Source: Betaproteobacteria bacterium (GTDB taxonomy: Bacteria > Pseudomonadota > Gammaproteobacteria > Burkholderiales > Casimicrobiaceae). From it: a DNA stretch of 11,272 nucleotides. The translations under genes and the position numbers were made by a program. The stretch lies in NCBI GenBank assembly GCA_003153335.1, contig PLYG01000155.1, positions 1-11,272 on the forward strand, given 5' to 3'. The notes beneath the pieces were generated by a model. That model made no database searches and was not told where the DNA came from. It worked only from the letters and a program-made list of their open reading frames with translations. How positions within the stretch are numbered: position 1 is the first letter of the stretch; every line of letters starts with the position of its first letter. Below, piece by piece: positions 1 through 6,142 of the stretch.

Positions 1-692
1 GAAACCTTCTCGGCGGGGATCATGACCTCTTCCGCTTGCTTGTCCGCGAACTCGAAGGCACGCACGATGATCTCCGCCTCGGCGTCGCTGACGATTCCGC
101 CCCTATGCGAATCCGCCAGGATTAGCTTGAGCTCGTCTTCCGTGAGCGGCGCATGTGCGACAACACCATGTCCTATGTGGCGCAGGATCCAGGTCGACGC
201 GCGCTCGAGAACCCGCAGAAAGGGTTTGAGAATGATATGAACGATACGAAGGGGTTGCGCGAAGAGCAGCAGGTATCTCTCGGCGCTCCTGATGGCCAGC
301 AGCTTGGGAACTTGCTCTCCCAGAATGACGTGCAGCATGGTCACGACGAGGAACGCTGCGGCGACCGCCACCGCGTGGTAAGGCCCGCTGACTTGCTCCG
401 CAGCGGGATCGATCCGAAGCAGAAGCTGCGCGACGGCAACTTCCGACAGCCAACCCACCGCCAGGCTGGCGACCGTGATGCCGATCTGCGTCAGCGCGAG
501 ATAGTCACTGATGCCATCGACGATAACAATCGCGCTCTTGGCCGCCTCCACGCCTTGCCCGGCCAGTTCCTCCAGGCGAGTGCGGCGGACGCGCACGATG
601 GCGAACTCCGCCGCTACCCATAGTGCGTTAAGCCCTATCAGCGACAGTGCGGCGAAGATCAGGAGCAGGGCCTTCAATCCGGATTCGAACAC
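1..692 (-). CDS. CNNM/CorC-type (DUF21) membrane protein, N-terminal part
   Basis: The reading frame starts at GTG 692 and runs off the left edge after 230 codons, so the C-terminal CBS-pair and CorC_HlyC domains are not visible. The visible part is a DUF21/CNNM transmembrane domain: a hydrophobic first helix (about residues 5-25), a TQIGITVASLAVGW segment, and the family-typical stretch VILGEQVPKLLAIR around residues 115-128. After it comes the cytosolic linker with LTEDELKLIL and EEVMIPAEKV, which normally precedes the first CBS domain. Members of this family are membrane proteins linked to Mg2+/Co2+ efflux or resistance; older annotations call them hemolysins. The GTG start is supported by AGGAG six bases upstream (699-703). 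The gene lies downstream of the GNAT gene on the same strand with a gap of about 94 bp. Family assignment is firm; the transported ion is unknown. Confidence 0.9.
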   Translation of the reverse strand, partial: MFESGLKALLLIFAALSLIGLNALWVAAEFAIVRVRRTRLEELAGQGVEAAKSAIVIVDGISDYLALTQIGITVASLAVGWLSEVAVAQLLLRIDPAAEQVSGPYHAVAVAAAFLVVTMLHVILGEQVPKLLAIRSAERYLLLFAQPLRIVHIILKPFLRVLERASTWILRHIGHGVVAHAPLTEDELKLILADSHRGGIVSDAEAEIIVRAFEFADKQAEEVMIPAEKV

Positions 693-698
693 AGTGAT

Positions 699-703
699 CT
701 CCT
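699..703 (-). promoter_or_regulatory. Shine-Dalgarno for the CorC-type gene
   Basis: Read on the minus strand this is AGGAG, six bases before the GTG at 692. It decides the non-ATG start, since no ATG is suitably placed before the first transmembrane helix. Confidence 0.7.
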
Positions 704-786
704 GGGGGACTCAGATCCAGCCCGCCGCGCCCCGGTGTTGCGGGCAGGCGGCCTCATCGCCTGTGCGAGCGCGCTTCGCGCGCCGA

Positions 787-1350
787 CTATGCCATCGCAG
801 CGAAATGTTGCGCCGGCCAATGGTCTGACCGGGTGCTGCTCACAGCATAACCGATCGTCTTGCTCAAGATGACGCTGCGGTAGGACTTGCCCTCGAGCTG
901 CGCTGTGTCCATCAACCTGAATCCGCGGCGGCCATAGTAGGCGTGCAGATGTCCGGCAGGCTCCGGGGTGTCCAAAGCCAATTCGAGATACTCCCGGCTC
1001 CGGGCCCAGGTTTCGGCTGTCCGCAGCAGTGCCTGCCCGACCCCGGTGCCCTGGTAGCTTGGATCGACCGCAAGCTGATGAATGCTGGCCACCTTCGGCT
1101 CCCGGTACCAACGCACCGGCGACGCGCGGTCGGCAGCGTGCAACGTGACTGTGCCGACAACTCTGTTCTCTCGGATTGCAACGAAGCAGTCTCCGAGCCG
1201 AATGCGCCCTTGCGTCATGTCAATCGTCTGATCGACACAGGTGCAGTTGAGACCGCGGCCCCCCAAGGGGGCGAAGGCCCGGCGCAGCATTCCCGTCAGG
1301 TCCTCGATCGAGTCGCTCGGTAGAAGGCGGCGAATTCCGATCGCAGTCAT
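787..1350 (-). CDS. GNAT-family N-acetyltransferase
   Basis: A 187-residue protein with the Gcn5-related acetyltransferase fold. The central strands GDCFVAIRENRVVGTVTL (53-70) and the acetyl-CoA pyrophosphate-binding motif A, IHQLAVDPSYQGTGVGQALL (90-109, with the loop QGTGVG at 100-105), are clear, followed by the motif-B-like YYGRRGF (138-144). It should transfer an acetyl group from acetyl-CoA to an amine; the sequence does not tell the substrate. The ATG at 1350 has GGAAG six bases upstream. The last 20 residues extend past the usual end of the fold and have no recognisable role. It is co-directional with the CorC-type gene but about 94 bp separate them, so co-transcription is only possible. 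GNAT membership is near certain; the specific function is unknown. Confidence 0.9.
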   Translation of the reverse strand: MTAIGIRRLLPSDSIEDLTGMLRRAFAPLGGRGLNCTCVDQTIDMTQGRIRLGDCFVAIRENRVVGTVTLHAADRASPVRWYREPKVASIHQLAVDPSYQGTGVGQALLRTAETWARSREYLELALDTPEPAGHLHAYYGRRGFRLMDTAQLEGKSYRSVILSKTIGYAVSSTRSDHWPAQHFAAMA

Positions 1351-1474
1351 GGCAATCTTCCGGTCACCGACGCGGCCTCAATATCGGTCGCGCCGGCATG
1401 CACGTATCCACGCGTGTGCGGTTGCTCTTCGTCGTGAAAATGCGGAGTCAGTGTGTAAAGAATCCACAGAGTGA

Positions 1475-1675
1475 CTACGCAACGGACTCGGTCGTATTGC
1501 CCGCGCCATGCTTCGAAATCGAAAAATGGCCCGTCCGCGCTTCCGTGCCTCGGCCGCTGTCACGCCACGCGTTGTACCAGGCGACGATTCCCGCGAAAAC
1601 CAGAAACACGGCCACCATCCCAAATATGACGAGCGCTCGCAGCAGTAACCAGTTGTGCAATATGTCGTAGTTCAT
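1475..1675 (-). CDS. Small single-span membrane protein, unknown function
   Basis: A 66-residue ORF preceded by an excellent ribosome site, AAAGGAG, about seven bases before the ATG at 1675. The protein has a short N-terminal segment, one strong transmembrane helix (about residues 12-34, rich in Val, Phe and Ala and ending in WYNAW), and then a polar, positively charged tail. By Arg placement after the helix (WRDSGRGTEAR) the tail is probably cytosolic. The shape recalls small accessory subunits of membrane complexes, such as CcoQ, but I see no diagnostic motif and do not assign it. It stands alone: about 124 bp precede the GNAT gene downstream, and the plus-strand EIIA gene diverges from it upstream. 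The strong Shine-Dalgarno and the clean hydrophobic segment support a real gene. Confidence 0.6.
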   Translation of the reverse strand: MNYDILHNWLLLRALVIFGMVAVFLVFAGIVAWYNAWRDSGRGTEARTGHFSISKHGAGNTTESVA

Positions 1676-1734
1676 GATTTGCTCCTTTCGAGACTAAACA
1701 TGAGGGTACTGTAGCCACGAGCAAGTAAAAGGTG

Positions 1735-1740
1735 TGTCAA
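1735..1740 (-). promoter_or_regulatory. Candidate -35 element for the small membrane protein
   Basis: On the minus strand this reads TTGACA, a perfect sigma-70 -35 hexamer, 60 bases upstream of the ATG at 1675. No good -10 lies at 16-18 bases; the nearest loose match, TACAGT, sits at a spacing of 21. It is therefore only a candidate. Confidence 0.25.
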
Positions 1741-1934
1741 TATCGATTGCCTTTTCATAAAAATGGTGTAAGCGAGCGACCGCCGGCGGGTTGCCTTTTG
1801 GAGTGCGTGACGAAGGGGCCGAAGGGGGCAGCGACGAGGCGTGTCTATACAGTTTTTTTACGAACGATGCATCGACTCTTACACGACATTTATGCGGGAC
1901 GCGTTAAGCTTCTCGCGTAAACCTGCACGCTTTC

Positions 1935-1938
1935 GGAG
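1935..1938 (+). promoter_or_regulatory. Shine-Dalgarno deciding the EIIA start
   Basis: GGAG seven bases before the ATG at 1946. An upstream in-frame GTG at 1841 would add 35 residues but has no ribosome site, and those residues do not resemble the PTS family. Confidence 0.6.
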
Positions 1939-1945
1939 TTCGACC

Positions 1946-2509
1946 ATGCTGCAATCTGCGTACCCCTCAACACCCGTTGCGACACAGTCCCGCCTCAGCG
2001 CGACCGCGAGCGCGTCGCGGAACGCCATTGCCGCGACATTGACTCCAAGCGACATCTTTCTCGATCTCGACGTTCCCAACCGGTGCGGGGCGCTGCGAGC
2101 GGTCAGTGCGATGATCGAGCGCTCGCAACGGTTAAGTGCACCACCGGTCTTCCGCGCGCTGTGGCGCCGGGAGAAGGCTGGATCTACCGGTGTCGGGGAT
2201 GGCTTTGGTATCCCGCATGCGCGAATTACCGGAATCACTGATCCGGTGACGGTCTACGTGCGCCTGAAGGCCCCGGTGGACTTCGCCGCGCCGGATGGCA
2301 AACGGGTGTCCGAGCTTTTCGTCATTCTCGTTCCCACCGATGGCGACAACGCAAGACACCTGCAACTGCTGTCACTGGTAGCGGAAGCGTTTTCGGATCG
2401 CGGTTTCCGCGTCCGCTTGGGCGCAGCAACGGACCCACAGGACGTCCAGTCCGCATTTTCGGAATGGATCAGCGAAAAAGCAACTTGGCACGAAAAAAAG
2501 GCCAGCTAA
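1946..2509 (+). CDS. Orphan EIIA-Ntr-like PTS protein (PtsN family)
   Basis: A 187-residue PTS EIIA type-2 (mannitol/fructose/Ntr) domain protein. The alignment with PtsN is clear: REKAGSTGVGDGFGIPHARI (75-94) matches the conserved REKxGSTGxGxGxxxPH stretch, and His91 is the expected phospho-acceptor. The later strand FVILVPTDGDNARHLQLLSLVAEAF is also typical. EIIA-Ntr proteins receive phosphate through PtsP and PtsO and act as regulators rather than sugar carriers; in E. coli the unphosphorylated form binds TrkA and KdpD to control K+ uptake. Here the domain begins near residue 31, after a Ser/Thr/Ala-rich N-terminal extension that PtsN normally lacks. No rpoN, hpf or rapZ is nearby, so this is probably a paralog and not the canonical ptsN. 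A usp gene follows on the same strand 382 bp later, and kup lies beyond it. Regulation of K+ transport by this copy is inference. Confidence 0.9.
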   Translation: MLQSAYPSTPVATQSRLSATASASRNAIAATLTPSDIFLDLDVPNRCGALRAVSAMIERSQRLSAPPVFRALWRREKAGSTGVGDGFGIPHARITGITDPVTVYVRLKAPVDFAAPDGKRVSELFVILVPTDGDNARHLQLLSLVAEAFSDRGFRVRLGAATDPQDVQSAFSEWISEKATWHEKKAS

Positions 2510-2891
2510 GGGTTCGTTGAAATTATCGGTGATTTGAACAAATCCGTGGTAGAGAGCACAAGCGCCGATGAACGAACGCGAGTTCCACAAGTGCTGGACC
2601 ACTTCCTGCCCGTCAGTCTGCGTCGGCGAAGCCCGTTCGCAGCATTGCGGCACAGGTTGCCGCTGGCATCGCGTTAGCTATTTGTCATGTGCGCGATACC
2701 GCGAAGGTGGAACCGGAACGGACGCCACAGCATCTGGTCGGGATGCCGCGGTGAGTCTGCGTGTGGGGTAGAATATCGCGAACTCCGAACAGGGTATATA
2801 GACAGTATTTTTCAAAAAAGGGTTTGATCGATCCAGGATGCTGGAGTTTTTTTCAAGCAGCAGCCGCGATTGATCGGGATGGAAGACTGCT
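2510..2891 (+). other. Gene-poor stretch between EIIA and usp
   Basis: No ORF here looks like a real protein. A frame from TTG 2534 or GTG 2546 to TAG 2677 gives 43-47 residues rich in Arg and Leu, without a convincing ribosome site. A short inverted repeat, GATTTG-AA-CAAATC, lies at 2531-2544, just after the EIIA stop. The AT-rich part near 2795-2812, with TATATA at 2795-2800, is the likeliest place for the usp promoter, but no good -35 stands at the right distance. I see no terminator after the EIIA gene. Confidence 0.4.
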
Positions 2892-3323
2892 ATGCGTAAA
2901 GTGCTATTGCCTGTAGATGGTTCGGATTTCGCCTTCCAGGCGGCCCGGTATGTTATCGACTTCATCAAGAAGTACGGTCCCGTTGAGGTTCACGTTGTCA
3001 ATGTTGAGCCAAAACCGCTGGAGTGGCAGACCCGCGGCATGGAAAACGAAGCGATCAATGATCATCTGGCGAGTATTGCACACACTGTAATGAAACCGGT
3101 CCTTGACGCATTGCATGAGGAAGGAATTGCGTACCAGACACACATCAAGCTCGGTGACGTGGGGGACGCATTGGTGACGCTGGCCGAGGAACTTGGCTGC
3201 GACCATATCATAATGGGAACTCGCGGAATTGGGGCATTTGCGGCAGTGGGCTCGGTTGCCGGAAAGGTTCTGCACTTGGCGAATGTCCCGGTGATCTGCG
3301 TAAAGGGTGAGCCTCCGCACTGA
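2892..3323 (+). CDS. UspA-family universal stress protein with shortened loop
   Basis: A single-domain 143-residue Usp protein of normal family length. It starts with VLLPVDGSDFAFQAARYVIDF, carrying the early Asp (Asp9) that contacts nucleotide, and ends with the beta strand VPVICVK. The ATP-binding signature is usually G-x2-G-x9-G-(S/T). Here it reads GTRG (109-112), then only seven residues, then GS (120-121), so the loop is two residues short; the codons are clean with no frameshift. Usp proteins are cytoplasmic, dimerise, and aid survival in stress or growth arrest; ATP-binding members differ from non-binding ones by this loop. The ATG at 2892 has GGAAG six bases upstream. It follows the EIIA gene on the same strand and converges with kup. 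Confidence 0.92.
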   Translation: MRKVLLPVDGSDFAFQAARYVIDFIKKYGPVEVHVVNVEPKPLEWQTRGMENEAINDHLASIAHTVMKPVLDALHEEGIAYQTHIKLGDVGDALVTLAEELGCDHIIMGTRGIGAFAAVGSVAGKVLHLANVPVICVKGEPPH

Positions 3324-3656
3324 TGACCAACCGCCGAGATTATTTGCCAGGCCACGTCCTCCGGTAAGCCGAGCGCACGCCCATTGTAGGGTATCGGATG
3401 CGGCTCATAAGGAGGATAGGACATTCAAGCCTATGACCCACAGTATCCTTGACCGCTTCATCACGGTCGATGCCAGTTCATGCCGTTAATCCTCGAAAAA
3501 ATCCAGTGTTGCGCCGCCCCGCGCGTAGCGGCAAGAAGTTGTCGAGTCAGCGCTGAACAGTGTGCCCTTTAGTTCTCTATCCGTTACTGGGGACTACACA
3601 GAATGACCGACACGAACCATTCGCTCCGATTCACCTTGGATAGGCTACCTCGACCG
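3324..3656. other. Gene-less convergent region between usp and kup
   Basis: This stretch separates the 3' ends of usp (plus) and kup (minus). No convincing protein is encoded. It holds a very strong Shine-Dalgarno-like TAAGGAGG at 3408-3415 that is not followed by a usable start codon at proper distance; the next ATG (3433) opens only an 18-codon frame to TAA 3489. A further small frame starting at ATG 3604 runs into the kup 3' end and has no family resemblance. An imperfect hairpin lies at 3509-3534. I found no clear terminator for usp. Confidence 0.4.
3496..3534 (-). terminator. Weak candidate terminator for kup
   Basis: On the minus strand, TTGCCGC (3534-3528) can pair with GCGGCGCAA (3517-3509), leaving a bulge and a 10-base loop. 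A run of six T (3501-3496) follows, but it begins seven bases after the stem, farther than in a normal intrinsic terminator. It is about 120 bp past the kup stop. The position is right but the structure is poor. Confidence 0.25.
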
Positions 3657-5582
3657 CTAAATCTCCACCCGAGCACCGAGCTCAATCACCCGGTTGGCCG
3701 GCAACTTGAAATAGGCGGCGACGTTGCCGACATTGCGCAACATGATTCCGAACAATAGCTTTCGCCAAATCGCCATTCCCTTGCGGGGCACTGGCACCAC
3801 AGTCGCGCGGCTCAGGAAGTAGGAGGTCTCCAGCGGCTCGAACACAAGGCCACATGCTTTTGATGTTTGCAGATCCCGCGGGAGGTCAACATCGTCCTTA
3901 AAGCCGTAGGTGACGGTGATGTGGTAGCACCCCCGCTCCAACGGTTGCACCGATACCCGCTCGCTCACTGCCACCTGCGGGATCTCCCTGTTGACCACCG
4001 TCAGGAACACTACATGCTCGTGCAGCACCCGGTTATGGTTGAGATTGTGCAACAGCGCGTGCGGCACGCCGTCAGGATCGGCTGTCAGGAAAATCGCGGT
4101 GCCCCCGACGCGATGGGGAGGATACGCGAACAGCGACTCCAGAAACGGCTTCAGCGGCGTAGCTCCTGCGCGTAAGTGCTCTTCGGCAAGCATCATGGCC
4201 CAACCGCGCCGCCAGGTAGTCATGATGGTAAAGATGAGCAGCCCGATGGCGAGCGGGAACCATCCGCCCTGGGAAATTTTGAGCAGATTGGCCGAGAAGA
4301 ACGTGACATCGATGAGAAAGAAGAACCCGGTGACCAGCAAACAGAGCAACCAGCCGTAATGCCAACCGTACCGCGCCACAAAGAACGTCAGAAATGTAGT
4401 AACAAGCATGGTGCCGGTTACGGCGATGCCATAGGCCGCCCCGAGATTCGTCGATGAGCCGAATCCAAGTACTGCGGCCACGACCGCGGCAAGCAGCGCC
4501 CAGTTGATGGCCGGGACATAGATTTGGCCAATTTCCTTGGCAGAAGTGTGCACGACGTTCATCCGTGGCAGAAACCCCAGTTGGATCGCTTGTTTGGTCA
4601 TCGAGTAGGTCCCGGAAATCACCGCCTGTGACGCAATCACCGTCGCTACTGTCGACAAAGCCACCATCGGGTACAACGCCCATGACGGAAACAGCCGATA
4701 AAACGGGTTCTCTATCGCTTTGGGGTCGGCGAGCAGCAGCGCGCCTTGGCCCAGGTAATTTAACGCCAGCGCCGGAAAGACCAAGGCGAACCAAGCCAGG
4801 CGGATCGGGCGAGCACCGAAATGCCCCATATCCGCGTAAAGCGCCTCCGCGCCGGTTAGCGCGAGCACGACAGCACCCAGGGCTACGAAGGCTAGCCAGC
4901 CATGGTGCAGGCAGAAGGCGAGACCCTCGAACGGGTTGAGTGCAGCCAGTATTGCAGGTGCGGCAACGACATTGATGAGGCCAATACCGGCCAGCACTGA
5001 AAACCAGACCAACATGATCGGCCCGAATACCGCGCCAATTCCGGCCGTGCCCCGCCTTTGCACAAAGAAGAGCGCGATGAGTACAACCAGCGTGATGGGT
5101 ATCACATAGGGTTTTAGCAGCGGCGTGGCAATCTCCAGCCCTTCGACTGCACTCAGTACCGATATTGCTGGGGTAATCACGCCATCGCCGTAAAATAGTG
5201 CTGCTCCGAATGCACCGAGAAGAAGTATCGCATTGCGTAACCGCGGACGGTCGGCCACAGCGGAACTGGCGAGTGTAAGCAGCGCCATGATGCCACCCTC
5301 GCCATGGTCGTTCGCCCGCATAATCAGCGTCACATACTTTAGTGACACGACGATCATAAGCGACCAAAAGATGAGCGAGATGATGCCGACCAGATTGGCC
5401 GGATCCAGAGCCAGACCACCGGCTGGGTCGAATACGGTCTTAATCACATACAGTGGGCTGGTGCCGATATCGCCGTAAACTACGCCAATCGCAGCGAGTC
5501 CAAGGCCCAACAGACCAGCCCGGCGACGTTCGGCGTCCCCGAAAGCCGGAGTTCTGGATTCGATGGTTGCAGGCGTTGGCAC
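3657..5582 (-). CDS. kup: Kup-type potassium:proton symporter
   Basis: A Kup/HAK/KUP-family low-affinity K+ importer of the inner membrane. Family hallmarks are GVVYGDIGTSPLY (residues 33-45 from the chosen start), DHGEGGIMAL (92-101) and GDGVITPAISVL (132-143), followed by about 12 membrane helices and a cytosolic C-terminal domain ending in VIELGARVEI, so the 3' end is intact. With the GTG at 5582 the protein has 641 residues, near the 622 of E. coli Kup. The frame stays open upstream to an ATG at 5660 (667 aa, AAGGA only two bases away) and a TTG at 5702 (681 aa), but that upstream part is basic, unlike Kup, and overlaps the remains of a broken permease gene. The GTG itself has only a weak AGAG upstream, so the start is unsettled. 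Kup couples K+ uptake to the proton gradient and matters most at low pH or osmotic stress in E. coli. Confidence 0.93.
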   Translation of the reverse strand: MPTPATIESRTPAFGDAERRRAGLLGLGLAAIGVVYGDIGTSPLYVIKTVFDPAGGLALDPANLVGIISLIFWSLMIVVSLKYVTLIMRANDHGEGGIMALLTLASSAVADRPRLRNAILLLGAFGAALFYGDGVITPAISVLSAVEGLEIATPLLKPYVIPITLVVLIALFFVQRRGTAGIGAVFGPIMLVWFSVLAGIGLINVVAAPAILAALNPFEGLAFCLHHGWLAFVALGAVVLALTGAEALYADMGHFGARPIRLAWFALVFPALALNYLGQGALLLADPKAIENPFYRLFPSWALYPMVALSTVATVIASQAVISGTYSMTKQAIQLGFLPRMNVVHTSAKEIGQIYVPAINWALLAAVVAAVLGFGSSTNLGAAYGIAVTGTMLVTTFLTFFVARYGWHYGWLLCLLVTGFFFLIDVTFFSANLLKISQGGWFPLAIGLLIFTIMTTWRRGWAMMLAEEHLRAGATPLKPFLESLFAYPPHRVGGTAIFLTADPDGVPHALLHNLNHNRVLHEHVVFLTVVNREIPQVAVSERVSVQPLERGCYHITVTYGFKDDVDLPRDLQTSKACGLVFEPLETSYFLSRATVVPVPRKGMAIWRKLLFGIMLRNVGNVAAYFKLPANRVIELGARVEI

Positions 5583-5599
5583 GAGAGCTCTATATGTTG

Positions 5600-6070
5600 T
5601 CAAGGAACAGCGGACCGGGAACGATATTCGCAACCGATGCGCAACAGAGCGCGTTGCCATGTTCCTTGGCGATTTGATGATTTGCCGCGCAATCGCCAAC
5701 AAGTGGGATCGGCGCCGCCTTCCTTCGGGCGCTTCCGCTTGCTGACACAGACTCGATAGCCGCCGCCCGTGGGGAACAGTTCGATGACCTGGTTATAGGC
5801 TAGCGCGATAATGAACACCGTCACCGCGGTGGCAAGCGCCAGGTACAGGCCGAGGTCGCTGTTGGCGCCCAGTGCCAGAAACGCTTCCTGCGGGCCGTAA
5901 GCGGCGGAAGACAGGGCGTCGGCGCCCAAACCTACCCAGGCCAGAAACGCGGCCAGCACCAGATGCTCGCGCCCTTGGACGTTCAGTGGATCAAGCGGCT
6001 TGCCAATGACGACATTGCGCAGCGAGCGAAGAAAGGGCAAGTGACGTCCGCCTTGTACGGGCCGGTTCAA
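5600..6070 (-). pseudogene. Truncated N-terminal copy of the APC permease
   Basis: The frame from TTG 6070 (a TTG at 6040 fits the family start better) encodes about the first 107 residues of a KimA-like APC permease and then loses the family. Against the full copy downstream of 6143, the stretch from IGKPLDPLN to ELFPTGGG aligns without gaps; by hand I count about 62 identities in 84 positions. The full copy reads PTGGGGYRVA; this one reads PTGGGYRV, one Gly fewer, and after position 5750 continues with unrelated, very basic residues to a TGA at 5602-5600. At least 500 residues, with nearly all membrane helices and the cytosolic tail, are missing, so it cannot transport. It ends 17 bases before the likely kup start. 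The divergence from the full copy suggests an old paralog broken by deletion, not a fresh duplication. No good ribosome site precedes it. Confidence 0.85.
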
Positions 6071-6142
6071 AAAGCGAAGGCGGTATTGTCATGCGCCCCG
6101 CGCCGGCGCGCAACCGATATTGGAGGCCGGGTCCGGTTTTCT

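Noticed and set aside
1865..1874. Ten-base palindrome CGATGCATCG upstream of the EIIA gene
   Set aside because: Too short and alone; no second copy or nearby promoter to make it a credible operator.
2568..2771. Plus-strand frame of 67 codons between EIIA and usp
   Set aside because: Rich in Cys, Arg and Gly with no ribosome site and no recognisable pattern.
3062..3424. Minus-strand frame of 120 codons beginning in the usp-kup gap
   Set aside because: No ribosome site, two thirds of it is antisense to usp, and no family resemblance.
4072..5367. Minus-strand open frame of 431 codons inside kup in another frame
   Set aside because: Its composition is Arg, Cys and His-rich without domains; the Kup frame on the same strand is unmistakable.
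6099..6110. Twelve-base palindrome CGCGCCGGCGCG between the permease and its broken copy
   Set aside because: All G and C in GC-rich DNA, little loop for a hairpin, and no T-run after it; not a terminator.
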